From positions 836,001 through 900,000 of the forward strand of contig NW_018344127.1 of assembly GCF_002099425.1 (NCBI RefSeq): a DNA stretch of 64,000 nucleotides, given 5' to 3'. This DNA comes from Phascolarctos cinereus (Eukaryota > Chordata > Mammalia > Diprotodontia > Phascolarctidae). Both the position numbers and the translations under genes were made by a program. Shown piece after piece: positions 9,647 to 20,097 of this stretch. The notes beneath the pieces were generated by a model, which did no database searches, had not been told where the DNA came from, and worked only from the letters and a program-made list of their open reading frames with translations. Positions within the stretch are counted from its first letter, which is position 1. The number at the start of each line of letters is the position of its first letter.

Positions 9647-10115
9647 CTGGCCATCATTGGGAAAGTACAGAGACAGGAGATGAAGTGGTTTGTGTGAGAA
9701 ACAGTAAGGAAGCCAGAGTAGCTGGGTCATAGAGCATGTGTAGGGGAGTAAATTATGAGAGGACAAGAAAGGAAGGAAGATGTCAAGCTATGGAAAATTT
9801 TAAATGGCAAAGGGGGGTGTTTGTATTTGATCCTGGAGGTAATAGGGAGCTACTGGAGCTTATTGAATAATGGAGGGATACGGTTGGAACTATTCTTTAG
9901 GAAAGTCGCTTTGTCAACAGAGTGCCAAAGGAGGATGGATTGGAGCAGAGAGATACTTTAGGCCGGTTGTCTAAACAGCTACTGCAACACAGCAGAGGAA
10001 AAGGTCCTGAACTCGGGTCCCGCAAGGAATTCCCTACTCTGCCATGCTTCTTCTCTGTAGACAGAGGACTTGCTCTGGGATTATTTGTGGGATAATTGGT
10101 ATAAGGAGATTTTTT
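9647..10115 (-). mobile_element. L2 LINE, antisense, right part of the HAL1-split copy
   Basis: It continues the L2 of 6440-6743: 'tttgtatttgatcctggagg', 'gagctactggagcttattga', 'tttaggaaagtcgctttgtc' and 'gtttgtctaaacagctac'-like text. It also hosts the L1 3' end that follows. Confidence 0.75.
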
Positions 10116-10130
10116 AAAATCCCCAATATT

Positions 10131-10406
10131 AAGTCGAATCGTTATCACTTATTTTTACCTTCTGTTGAGCTTTGTTTCATCTTTCCGATGGTTCCTTTTA
10201 TTGGTCTTGATTTTTACTTACAACTTCACTAATGTGAAAATATGTTTAATGGGTATGTAAATGTAAAGCCTATGTGATATTGTGCACCATCTTGGGGAGG
10301 GTGGGGGGGGAAGGGGGAGAAAATTTTTCAATTCAAAAGCATATGGAAGTGATTGTTAATAAATCAAAATTAAAATAAAATTAAAATAAATAAAATAAAA
10401 TAAAAT
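10131..10406 (+). mobile_element. L1 3' UTR, 5'-truncated insertion
   Basis: This fragment matches the 3' UTR of the L1 at 24774-25795: 'tgtttaatgggtatgtaaat', 'gtgcaccatcttggggaggg' and 'gattgttaataaa'. It ends in an AAAAT-rich tail. The flanks are near-identical: 'aaaatccccaatat' (10116-10129) and 'aaaatccccattat' (10407-10420), a target-site duplication with one difference. It is a dead fragment without ORF sequence. A G-rich run sits at about 10293-10317. Confidence 0.75.
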
Positions 10407-10420
10407 AAAATCCCCATTAT

Positions 10421-10835
10421 CAAACAGAACAGCCATAGGATTTAAGGGCTCAGGGTGTGGGAAAGAAAGACAGATCTGCCATATAGGCACAGATTCAAAC
10501 AACGAGTTGGAAATTCTGGCAACAAAAGGTGCCATGAATAACCAGAGGCCAATGAAAAGACTGATGGATTCAATGCCATTCAGTAAGCATGTATTAAGCC
10601 CCTACAACATGCCAGGCACAGAACTGAGTACAAGAGATAGATAAAATTAAAAAGTTAACTACCCTCCATTTGGCAAAAGGCTGGACAGAGAAACTATGGG
10701 ATGAAGTGGAAAATAAAGAAGTTTACCTACCTAAGAAATTTAATATTTGTATGACCCTGAGAAAGGAATTTGTGCCCTTCAATCTTCATTTTTCTCAGCA
10801 GTAAAATTAAAACAGTCGTACTTGCTGCAGAATCA
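10421..10835. other. Mostly unassigned, with a short antisense L2 end at about 10570-10640
   Basis: The L2 end is 'cattcagtaagcatgtatta' and 'catgccaggcaca'. The section 10680-10835 has weak MIR-like text ('atttgtatgaccctgagaaa'). The rest is unrecognised. Confidence 0.4.
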
Positions 10836-11030
10836 TAGATCTAGAATCAGAAGGGATCTTGGAGATCATAGGGTTCAACCTCCTCATTTTACAGATAAGG
10901 AAACTGAGTCACAGAGAGGTTAAGTGATTTGCTCATGGTCACCCAGTCGATAAGGGTAGAAGGCAGGATTTGAACTCAGATCTTCAATACTCCAAGTCAA
11001 GCACTCTATCCATTGTCTTACCTAGCATTC
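10836..11030 (-). mobile_element. MIR3/THER1 SINE, antisense, near complete
   Basis: It has 'agatctagaatcagaaggga', 'cattttacagataaggaaac', 'ggttaagtgatttgctcatg' and 'ggcaggatttgaactcagat', then a tRNA-head end. Confidence 0.8.
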
Positions 11031-11145
11031 TACTATGCCATTACTGACTAGGCTCCTTTGTTACAAGATTATTGTTAGGATCAAATGAGATAATGTGTAT
11101 AAAGGTGAGCTAACAAAAGGCCCTGATTAAAGTTCTCAACTGTCT
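11031..11145 (+). mobile_element. MIR 3' half, sense
   Basis: It has 'agattattgttaggatcaaa' followed by 'tgagataatgtgtataaagg', the sense MIR 3' half. Confidence 0.6.
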
Positions 11146-11426
11146 TCTATCTGTCTCTGTAATGGAAATAACAATGTATCTATTTCCTGGGAGCACTCCC
11201 CAACTCACATGGGGGAACCCCTAGACAAATCACTCCAGAGGCAAGATTTTAAAGAACACAGAAAAGTAGATAACAAAAATGATCAGCAAGAAATAGAAGT
11301 AATAGAAAGAACCAAAGAAATAGAAAAACAGTCATCCAGTGTTAGCTAGAAGTAAAAACACAAATTACAGCATTTTGACAAGAACTTCTAGGAACTTTGG
11401 AAAGTGATTTTGTAGAAATTGGGGGG

Positions 11427-11571
11427 GGCAGCTAGGTGGCACAGTGGTTAGAGCTCTAGCCTTGGAGTCAGGAAGACCTGAGTTCATATCCAGCTCCAGA
11501 CACTTGACACTTACTAGCTGTGTGACCCTGAGCAAGTCACTTAACCCTGATTGCCTCAGCAAAACAAAAAA
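11427..11571 (+). mobile_element. CORE-SINE (short MAR1/WSINE-like type), sense
   Basis: The head is 'ggcagctaggtggcacagtg', followed by 'agacctgagttcatatccag', 'tagctgtgtgaccctgagca' and 'agtcacttaaccctgattgc', then an A-rich tail. It is shorter than MAR1 because it lacks the RTE-like tail. It faces the MAR1 copy 28 bases to its right, making an inverted pair. Confidence 0.85.
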
Positions 11572-11598
11572 GAGGGTTTCAATCGACATTTTACATCA

Positions 11599-11850
11599 TG
11601 TTGTTGTTTATTCGTTTCAGTTGTGTCCAACTCTTTGTGACCCTATTCAGAGTTTTCTTAAAGATACCAGAATGATTTGCCATTTCCATATCCAGCTCAT
11701 TTCATAAATGAGAAAATTGAGGCAAACAGGGTTAAGTGACTTGCCCAGGGTCACACAGCTAGTAAGTGTCTGAGGCTAGATTGGAACTCAGAGATGAGTT
11801 TTCCTTACTCCAGGATCAGTGCTCTATCCACTGTGCCACCTAGCTGCCCT
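11599..11850 (-). mobile_element. MAR1-type CORE-SINE, antisense, full length
   Basis: Read antisense, the order is RTE-like tail ('gtttcagttgtgtccaactc' and 'tttgtgaccctattcag'), CORE ('gttaagtgacttgcccaggg'), then tRNA-like head ('ccactgtgccacctagctgc'). All three parts are present. Confidence 0.85.
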
Positions 11851-11859
11851 GTGTCTTCA

Positions 11860-12150
11860 CTGAGGGACATCATATACCATACTATATACCACAATTAGTT
11901 CGAAACGGATATGCCACATAAATAATAAAGACCATACCAGAAGAAAAAAGTATCAGGAGAGAAAAGATCAGCTATATTTCACAAATATAGCTATGGGGAT
12001 ATTCCCAATTAAAAAAAACATAAAGATAGTCACAAAGGGAAAAAGATAATTTTTATTACATAAAAATTTTAAAAATTTATGTGAATAAAATCAATACAGA
12101 TAAAATTAAGAGAGAAGGAGGGAAATGCATCAAACTGAAAATTCCAAAAT
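11860..12150 (+). mobile_element. L1 ORF2 C-terminal-half fragment, sense
   Basis: A frame near 12030-12115 reads DNFYYIKILKIYVNKINTDK, matching the L1 ORF2 motif DNFDYIKLK..NKTNATKI found in marsupial-type L1. Upstream text is consistent with the preceding ORF2 part. It is broken by stops. Confidence 0.6.
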
Positions 12151-12448
12151 GAATTTGTGATCTCATCAACTTTGAATGTTCTTCCAAATGACAGATCACA
12201 GTCACCCGTGATTTACTATCATATGCAGCCCTTGTCAATGTCCTCCTGTAATTTTGACACAGAGAGTCCCCCCAAAATATTGGAAGCCTTCCTTGATTTC
12301 TCCTGATGTTGTGATGATACCCATGGAGCACTTAGGCTGTCCGCCTGTCACCTCTTGCCCTCACCTCATGGCCAGCCTATCTTTTCTTCTTAGCATACAT
12401 TCCACTGATGCCATCTTTTACTCATATTCTTTTCCAAAGTTCTTACAA
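12151..12448. other. Unassigned interval
   Basis: No repeat, gene or RNA was recognised. The short open frames on both strands show no familiar motif. Confidence 0.3.
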
Positions 12449-12556
12449 CCAAAACTCCATAGATTTAGAGCTGGAAGGGACATCAAAGGTCATCAAATTC
12501 AAGCCCCTCATTTTATATGTGAGGAAACTAAATCTCAGAGAAACTAAGTGATTTGA
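12449..12556 (-). mobile_element. MIR3/THER1 SINE fragment, antisense
   Basis: It has 'tagatttagagctggaaggg', 'cctcattttatatgtgagga' and 'aactaagtgatttga'. Confidence 0.7.
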
Positions 12557-12574
12557 TATATATGTATATGTTTC

Positions 12575-13130
12575 TGTACATATATACTGCATGTAGTAAT
12601 CTGGACAACAGCCATTCTACACTAACTTGGTCTTTCCTGTATGGAGGGTGATGCCACACTATTTTGGGTAGTTACAGGAGGCTCTTCAGTATTTTGGGCT
12701 TTGGTGAAGTCAGAGCAATGTCATTTGTAAACAGGAAAATCTAGATGACCTCAGCATCCACAAGAATCACTCTTCTACGTGGTAGATCTCCTTTTCACAG
12801 GGACAAATACCTTCAGTGATGAGACAGCTCTGTATTTCATGCCTTATCTGGTGTTTATTATTTGGTGGTTTCTGAATAAGATGATTTCTGTTGTTAAAAT
12901 TTCCAAGGAATCCTGAATGATTTCAATGTATGGATAGGAGGCACATTATTGAAGAGTACCTAGAAGATAGCATTTTGTTCTAACCAGTCAAATGTGTTCC
13001 CATAATTAATAATCAGAACAGGGAGACCTTTTTTCCTATGCATCCTTCAGGAAATTAGACAACACTAAATTTGTGATCCATTGCAGACAACCATTGGCAA
13101 AAGTCCACCTGTTCCCCACTAATGCTTTCA
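12575..13130 (-). mobile_element. RTE-clade LINE (Bov-B-like), antisense reverse-transcriptase fragment
   Basis: Read on the minus strand, broken frames carry RTE landmarks. A motif near 12715 resembles R(F/L)ADDIVLI (here LFTNDIALT). Downstream is text equivalent to NLSKTKxMxN..CPDYYIQ. Upstream is text like GVRQGDTISPK in decayed form. RTE elements supply the tails of MAR1 SINEs, which fits this genome. The copy is old and has many stops. Confidence 0.65.
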
Positions 13131-13138
13131 TTTACGCA

Positions 13139-13395
13139 CAGGGCTTCTTAAACTGTGGGCTACAACCCCATGGGGTCATGAAAAATTTGGCAACAGTAAA
13201 AGGTTTCTGAATGTGCAAAACTCACATGCTTAATACATCCATGGAGTTTCCAGCAGCACTTGCCAGTGTTGCATCCCACAACCTCACCTTAGTTCTAAAC
13301 ACAAAGCATGCACACTTTGCACTGCACACGCCCTCAGGCCACACAGTGCCAACACCAAAAAGAGGTCCCAAGTGGAAAAGGTTTAAGAAGCCCTA
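13139..13395. mobile_element. hAT-type non-autonomous DNA transposon (MITE)
   Basis: The ends are inverted: 'cagggcttcttaaac' at the left and 'gtttaagaagcccta' at the right, 14 of 15 complementary. Internal text such as 'gctacaaccccatggggtca' is typical of mammalian hAT MITEs. No transposase frame is present and the length is 257 bases. A clear 8-base target-site duplication is no longer visible. Confidence 0.75.
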
Positions 13396-13399
13396 ATAG

Positions 13400-13605
13400 G
13401 GTATGGCATCCTCTCCTTCTGAGACTACCTTCCATTTACAGTGGATATATTTTGCATGTATGTGGTTGTGGGCATATCATCTCTTCCACTGGAATGTAAG
13501 CTCCGCGAGGGCAGGGATTGTCTCTTGCTTTTCTTCATATCCCCAGCACTTAATGCATTGCCTGGCACAAATGAGCAGTTGAAAACTGTTGACTTACTGG
13601 GTGAC
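13400..13605 (+). mobile_element. L2 LINE 3' end, sense
   Basis: It has 'actggaatgtaagctccgcg', 'agggcagggattgtctcttg' and 'ttaatgcattgcctggcaca', the sense L2 3' UTR. Confidence 0.8.
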
Positions 13606-13624
13606 CAATAAAAGCTTAGTGTGT

Positions 13625-14270
13625 CAAATGTATAGGGAGTTGATACAAATAAGTCATACCAAAAGCCATTCCCCACTAGATAAGTGGTCAAAGGATATGA
13701 ACAATTTTCAAAAGTATTGAAACTACAAGTGGCCTGTGCAATGACTCTCCAAATCTCTAAGAGTGACAAATATAAATTAAAACAACTCTGATGTTTCCCC
13801 TGACATCATGCAAATTGGTGAGGATAATAAAAACAGGAAGTCAATGTTGAAGAAAGTGGGGGAAAACAAAAACACCAATAGCTATCAGTGGAACTGCAAA
13901 GAGGCCCAATTATTCTGTATCTCAATTTGTTAATTTACAAGAATGTGATTAAACTTTCCTCACTCTTGGAGTCAGTGACTCCACAGGATTTTACCCTCCA
14001 AAGAACTCAAAGACAGAAATTAGAGTACAATATCTACCAAGATACTCAGAGGTACAGCTTTTGTGATGGAAAAAAAAAAACTGGAAATAAAGTGGGTAGC
14101 CATCAATTGGAGAACGGCCAGGGGTGGGGGGAACCTGTGATATACAAATGTAAGGGAATATTATAGTGTGGTAAGAAATTATAAACATGAGGAATTAAAT
14201 AAACATGGGAAGATTGATATGAAGTGATAGAGAGCCAATAAACAAAATCAGGAAAGTGACGTGCACAAGC
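13625..14270 (+). mobile_element. L1 ORF2 C-terminus, sense, old and degraded
   Basis: It aligns by eye with the younger copy at 24774-25411: 'ccattccccactagataagt' plus 'ggtcaaaggatatgaacaat', then 'aaattaaaacaactctgatg', then 'ccatcaattggagaacggcc'. It carries many more substitutions and indels than that copy, so it is clearly older. Confidence 0.75.
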
Positions 14271-14579
14271 ACTATAACATCAATAAAAATATAACGAACC
14301 TAAGGAGAGATCAGAGAATCGATCAACCAGTGAAGAATACTGAAATAAAGGCAGAGAATTAGTAAGGCAGCATAATATAGACACTATTAGACATTATCAC
14401 TATATCAGATATTTCAGTCTAATTATTTCTCAGTTATGACAGAAGGTTCAAGCTGGAGAAGGAGTTGAAATGACTATTATGGAAAAAAAAAAGAAATCAA
14501 CAAAACATATTTTTAAAAGCACACACAATGGTTCTTTTTTTGGTCAAAATAAACTAAGCCCATCAAAAACATAAGAAGT
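14271..14579. other. Unassigned A-rich interval
   Basis: A-rich text with no clear repeat or coding match. It could be the upstream part of the L3/CR1 copy that follows. Confidence 0.3.
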
Positions 14580-15470
14580 AGAGAAGATGCAAAGTAAGGA
14601 CAAGTGATGAAGGATGATTCCAAAGAGCGGCATGATCCTGTGAGAATATTGCCAGGAGTGCTAAATTCCAGAATGAGATGAGGCTGACAAGGAAAGCCAT
14701 GAAAAAAATAAATCAGTGTTTATCTCTATCGGGAGAATCAAAGAAGGGTCAGGATTGTTGCTGAGAATGTCTGGGAAGCTGATGATGGATAACAGCGAGA
14801 ATGCTGAGCAACAATATTTGTTTCGGATCTGTTTTTTGCTTCCGATGAGAATGAATACACTTCTAAAGACCAGAACAAAAGTGGTTAGCAGGGAGGTAGA
14901 ACTAAAGAGACAAATCAGCCATAGAGTATTTATCTTGCCTCCACAACATCAACTCATCAGACTCAAAATGCATCCCGGGCACCAAGACGTCTGGCAGATG
15001 TGATTACTGAAACCCTGTCTGTGAATTCAGAAAGGTGTTGGAGAACTGCATGGTTATCTCAGGAATGGAGGAAGACAAAGGTTTTCCTCGTTTTCCTAAA
15101 AATAGGAAAAGGGGGACCTTTTCTACCACAAGTGATTAATTTGACTTAGCCATTTGGCAAAAATCTCAAACAGTTGTAAGGGGAATCTTTGTGAGTATTT
15201 AGAAAGGGAAGGAGTGGTCTCTAAAAAGCAGCATGGTTTCAGAAACAGCTTGGCCACACTGACTTCATTGCCTTTTCTGATGTAGTTGCTAGACTGGCAG
15301 ATTAAGGAAATACGGTAGACACAAAATATTTAGACTCTAGACAAGTGCTTGACAAAGTCTCTCACACTATCTTTTGTAGGCATAAGGGAGAGGTGTGGAG
15401 AAAATAATCCGTTCATAACTGGTTAAATGACTAGACCAAGAGAGAAATCATTAATGGTCCCATTTCAAAT
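14580..15470 (+). mobile_element. L3/CR1 LINE, sense, reverse-transcriptase region
   Basis: In successive broken frames I see L3/CR1 landmarks. A pre-RT block reads GKLMMDNSENAEQ (compare G.L.TDD.EKAE). A block around 15225 reads KKQHGFRNSLATLTSLPF in outline. Near 15310-15360 there is text equivalent to D.GNTVD..YLD....LDKVSH. It is heavily diverged and mirrors the antisense copy at 40335-41690. Confidence 0.7.
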
Positions 15471-15764
15471 AATAATAATAGTTTCATTTATATATCCCTC
15501 CAAATGTATGACAATTATAAGTTTATTTAGTATGTAATCATGTATAAATTTTTATAAAATTTATATATACAAAATAAATAATATATAAATAAATATAAAA
15601 TGTATGTTGTTATATAGTATTATATTTATAATGTATAAAATATATAAAATTTTAATTAATATTAATGTTAAATAATAGAAGCAATTAAATGTATACATTC
15701 ATAAATTCTATATTAAAATTTACATATATATAAATAAGTAATTAATTTGAAGAATTCACAGTTT
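15464..15764. repeat. AT-rich low-complexity tract
   Basis: It consists of about 300 bases of interrupted TA, TATAAA and AAT text with almost no G or C. It probably derives from decayed microsatellite growth next to the L3 copy. Confidence 0.8.
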
Positions 15765-16594
15765 GTATCCAAAAAACACCTCTTCTTAAATCCTTAAGAG
15801 AAAGCCCTATATTGGCTAAGGAGAAAAAAGGATGTCAAAATCTTCCTGGAAGTCCAAGAAATAGAAAAGTAGCATGAGGCGACTGGCTGGCCCTCCTCTA
15901 TTCACCAAAGGGAAGGTCAGTTTGTCATGGGGGAGAGTGGAGCTCTTCTTCTAAATTCTGGTACCACAAGAAGGGGGAATACACTGAACCAAGTCAAGAA
16001 TACCGCCAAAGCAAGAATGTCAATATCCTGCTAATTGAAATGCTTTCCACATATATAGTTGTGAGCACTGAAGTGAGGGAAGCAATAAAGTGTATAAAGT
16101 GAGCCGTAGCCAACTTTCCATTATGGACAATTACACCATCTCATAACAAAATTAGGAATCCACCATACTAGTTTTATCAACAGTACCCTGAACTCCAAGT
16201 CATATGACAAGGAGATGCTGATTAGTGCAGGACAATCATAAGGAATAGCTTCATTTCCAACCCTAAATTACATAACATTGAGAAGAGACAAAAAACTGAA
16301 AGGGAAAAAATTAAAGAACAAGAAATCACTGAAAGTCCTCACTTAACACCAACTCCTGAAATACTACCTAAAAACAACAAGAGGGAGAGAAACAATGCCA
16401 CTACCCAGAATGAGGCTGAAAAAGACTTGGGCATATGGGCAAAAACCTGTTTTGAGTTTGATGGCGTGAATCCAACTAACAACCCTACTAAAGCAAAACA
16501 GAGCAATTCCAAAAAGTCAGCATCTGCTAAAACTGAAATGAGTAAACTCTTCTCCCACAATGTTTCCCAGAATGGGAAGATAAGAACATTTTAG
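15765..16594 (+). pseudogene. Unidentified decayed coding-like stretch
   Basis: One plus-strand frame stays open for most of about 275 codons, with roughly five interruptions before a final stop near 16594. Its last 124 codons are uninterrupted and hydrophilic, rich in Lys, Glu, Asn and Ser. I do not recognise the family and see no conserved domain I can name. There is no poly-A tail or target-site duplication after the final stop, so a processed copy is not proven. It may be a host pseudogene fragment, a transposon ORF, or chance in A-rich sequence. Confidence 0.35.
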
Positions 16595-16644
16595 GATTTA
16601 CCCACAACTGTAGTATTGGTGGCTGCTGACATATTAAGGACAAT

Positions 16645-17275
16645 CAGAGAAAAAGTCATTCAGTCAGGCAATAAGCAATTTATAAGCACCTACTATGTGC
16701 CAGGCACTGTGCTAAATGTTTGGGATACAAAGAAAGGTAAAAACATGGTCCCTACCCTCAAGGAACTCCCAATACCGTGGGGATGACATGTGAATGGTAC
16801 CTACATGATATGTATAGTGTGGCAGGAAAGTCATCTCAGAGGGGAGGTCACTGGTAATAGAGGGGGGACCAAGAAAGGCCTCTTCCAAAAAGTGGGCTTC
16901 GAGCTGAACACAAAAGGAAGTCAGAAAGCCAAAAGGCAGAGCTGAAGAAGGAGAGCGCCCTAATCATGGGGAATATATCTGGAAGAGTAAGGGGATAGAT
17001 AGCCATGTGTAAGGAAGGAACAATTTAGCCAATGGAGCTAGATTATAGTATGTGTGGGGCATACCAGCGTATAGAGCAAATGGAAAGGCTGGAGGGTGTC
17101 AGGTGTGAAGGGCTTTGGACACCAAACAGAATCTTACATTTGACTCCAAAGGGGATGGGGAGTCACTGGATGTTGTTGAGAGGAGAGTTGGGGGAGGAAA
17201 GGGATTGTGACATGGTCGGAGCTGTATTTAAGGAAAATCACTTTGGCAGCAGAATGAAGGGTGGACTGGAGTGAG
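16645..17275 (-). mobile_element. L2 LINE, antisense, about 630 bases
   Basis: The antisense L2 order is intact: 'cacctactatgtgccaggca', 'ctaccctcaaggaactccca', 'ggcctcttccaaaaagtggg', 'tttggacaccaaacagaatc', 'agtcactggatgttgttgag' and 'ggtggactggagtgaggaga'. Confidence 0.85.
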
Positions 17276-17279
17276 GAGA

Positions 17280-17635
17280 AACTTGTGGTAGAGATAAAAA
17301 TGAATGTATTCATTCCATACTGTAATGCATCATGTTGGAATGATGGAATGGAAGTCATATTGTATAGAAATGACAGAACTCTGAAATGCCCAAGTGACCT
17401 CTTTACTGGTGCATCCCTGCTCCTCTCTCAAGGCAGTCATGAGCAGCACAGCATGACCAAGAAAGGCAAAGGGTTCTGTCATTGAGAAATAGTGTTAGAG
17501 CTGAGCCTTACTCAGTGACTTTAGCATAGAAATGTCACTGACCAAAGGATGCAGAGCTGGGTAACCAATGGAAGTGACAGTCACACCATATAAGATAGAC
17601 CTCATCTCTTCGGGGTTGGTATGACAAAAATGGAA
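17280..17635. other. Unassigned interval
   Basis: No repeat or coding pattern was recognised. It lies between an L2 and an L3 copy and may be unique DNA. Confidence 0.35.
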
Positions 17636-17639
17636 TCTT

Positions 17640-18050
17640 ACAACATCCTAAAGATTCAAAGTAGGAAGGGACTTTCAGGGTCATCTGAGTGGGAATTCCT
17701 TGTACAACCCCAACCCTACAAATGGTCATCCCATCTTTGCCTGTAGACCTCCAGTGAAGGGGAACTCACTGCCTCCCAAGGCAATGCATCCTTATTTCCC
17801 TAAATCTTCTCTTCCCTAGGCTGAAAATACTCATTTGCTTCAACTGATCCTCATGGCATTAACTCAAGGCCCATCCTAGACACCTATCCATGTTCTTCAT
17901 CAAATGTGATACCTGGGACTGAACTCCACCCTCCAGATGTGACCTGACCAGGATAGAGGCAAGTGGGGTGCCCTACTCTGAAGCCTCATGTATGCCACTT
18001 CTAATGCAGTTTCTGATCACGTCTCTTCTAGGCTGTTGTATCCCATCTTT
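17640..18050 (-). mobile_element. L3/CR1 LINE, antisense, ORF2 C-terminus and 3' UTR
   Basis: The plus-strand text runs 'tagacctccagtgaaggggaactc', 'actcactgcctcccaaggca', 'tcaactgatcctcatggcat' and 'gatgtgacctgaccaggata'. This is the reverse complement of L3/CR1. Confidence 0.8.
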
Positions 18051-18114
18051 CGTGTGGGTTGAATTTGGAGTGCATTAAACCCCCTGGGAGCCATGAAGTG
18101 GCACAGTGGACAGA

Positions 18115-19560
18115 GAACTTACCTCTCACTTTCTTCTTAATCCCTTGACAATCCAACTTCTAACCTCATCATTCCATCAAAGTTGCTCTCTCCAAAGTGA
18201 CTAGAGATCTCTTACTGGCCAAATCCAACGGCCTCATTCTCAGCCTCTCTGCAGCCTTGGACACTGATCACCTCCTCCTCCTCAATGCTCTCTTCTTTCT
18301 AGGTTGTCAGGACACACCCCCCTCTCTCTCCTGGTTCTCATCCTCCCTCTCAGACCACTCTTTCTCTGTCTTCTTTGCTAGATCCTCTTCCAGGTCATGC
18401 CCTCTGACCTTGGGTGTCTCTCAGGGTTCTGTCCTGGACCCTTTTCCTTTCTCCCTCTATACTACTCCCTTAGTGATCTCATCAGCTCCCATGGATGTAA
18501 TTACCACAGCTGTGCTGATGATTCTCAAATCTACCTTTCCTGCCCCAACCTTTCTGCTGCCCTCCAATGGCTTATCTCCAACTGCCTTTCAGGTATCTCC
18601 AACTGGATGTTCTATAGACATGTTATAGTCAATAAGTCCAAGACTGAACTCGTTATCTTTCCCTTTAAACCCTCTCCCACTCAACCTTCCCTATTATATT
18701 GAGGGGAGGGAGGGTAATGCCATCCCCCCAATCCCTTAGGGATCTAAGGGACTCATCCTCAAGTCTTCACTATCTCTATCTCCTCATACCCAAACTATTA
18801 CCAAGGCCCATATATTCTACCTTAGTAACATCTCTTGAATACACTCCCTTCTCTCCTCTAACACTGCCCCTACTCTTATGCAGGCCCTTATCACCTCGTG
18901 GCTGGACTATTGCAATATCCCAATGGTGGGTCTACCTGCCTCAAGTCTCTCCCTACTCCAATCTATCCTCCATTCAGCCAACAGTGATTTTCCTAAAGTT
19001 CAGGTCCAATCATGTCATTTCCCCACTCAATAAACTCCAGTGGCTCTCTGTTGCCTCTAGAAGCAAATTCAAAATACTCTATTTGCATGCAATATCTTTT
19101 ATAACCCAGATCCCTCCTATCTTTCCAGTCTTCTTACATCTTGCTCCCTGAAACATATTCTTCAATCCAGTGACACTGGCCTCCTGGCTGCTCCTGGGAA
19201 AAGACCCTCCATCTCTTAGCTCTGGGCATTTTCTCTGACTATCCTCCATGCCTGGAATGCTCTCCCTCTTCTGCTTTGATTACTGACCTCCCTGGCTTCC
19301 TTTAGGTCCCCACTAAAACCCCACCTTCTACAGGAAGCCTTCTCCAACTCCTCTTAATTCTAGTGCCTCCCCTCTCTTAATTATTTCCTTCTTATCCTAT
19401 ATATATCTTGTTTGTATACATTTGTCTGTTTGTCTTCTCTGTTAGATTGTAAGCTTCTTGAGGGCAGGGACTGTCTTTTGTCTCTTTGCATCCCCAGCGC
19501 TTAGCACAATGCCTGGCACATAGTAGGTGCTTAATAAATGTGTATTGCTGACTAACCTCA
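18115..19560 (+). mobile_element. L2 LINE, sense, 1.4 kb of reverse-transcriptase region to 3' end
   Basis: This is the longest sense L2 copy. ORF2 text starts at 'ctcatcattccatcaaagtt'. It passes a broken motif equivalent to FL..GSVL.PFLFSLY...L.D, then 'gctgtgctgatgattctcaaat' (the A/YADD-type block, decayed). It ends with the 3' UTR 'aagcttcttgagggcaggga' and 'aggtgcttaataaatgtgta' at 19551. The uninterrupted frames of 143 and 150 codons inside are surviving pieces of L2 ORF2, not host genes. Confidence 0.9.
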
Positions 19561-19569
19561 TACTTGAGA

Positions 19570-20020
19570 AATTGTTTTTTGAAACTAGACATAAAATTTG
19601 ACGAGTGGTCATTTACCCTCTGCTTAAACACTTCCACTAGCAGGGAGTTGATTACCTCCAATAAGTTCTATTCTATTCTCAGCTATAATTAAGTTCTCCT
19701 TTAAATCAAGCAGAGATTCCAAACCTCCCCCAAGAGGGTCAAATCAGATTAAATCCTATTCCTCCTTCCCATGATTACCCACCACATATTTGAAGACAGC
19801 CATCATGTTCCCCTGTGTCCAGGCCGAGTACCCACAGGTGCTTTGTTCTTTTTTCATATGTCATGGACTACAGCCAGCTCACCATCTTGACCACATTTCT
19901 TGTCATAGCCTCTTTCTTTTCACTGGCTGTCCTCAAATGTAGAGTCCAGAACTGGACAGGCCAACTCAGTCCACACCACAGAAAGTCTACTCAGTTCATT
20001 TGAAAACACATTAAAGAAAA
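19570..20020 (-). mobile_element. L3/CR1 LINE, antisense
   Basis: It has 'cacttccactagcagggagt', 'ttgaagacagccatcatgtt', 'caccatcttgaccacatttc' and 'agagtccagaactggacagg', matching antisense L3/CR1. It is quite diverged. Confidence 0.75.
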
Positions 20021-20097
20021 ATAATCATTACAACAAAATACTTGCATAGGGATAAAAGAAAGAGCCATAGAGTACTCAGCGCTCTGACACTGGTTTT

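Noticed and set aside
10290-10320. G-rich run as a regulatory G-quadruplex
   Set aside because: It belongs to the L1 3' UTR, where G-rich runs are usual. No independent reason for a local function was seen.
18197-19151. Open frames of 143, 101 and 150 codons that look like a gene cluster
   Set aside because: They are broken pieces of L2 ORF2. The nucleotide text follows L2 order up to its 3' end.
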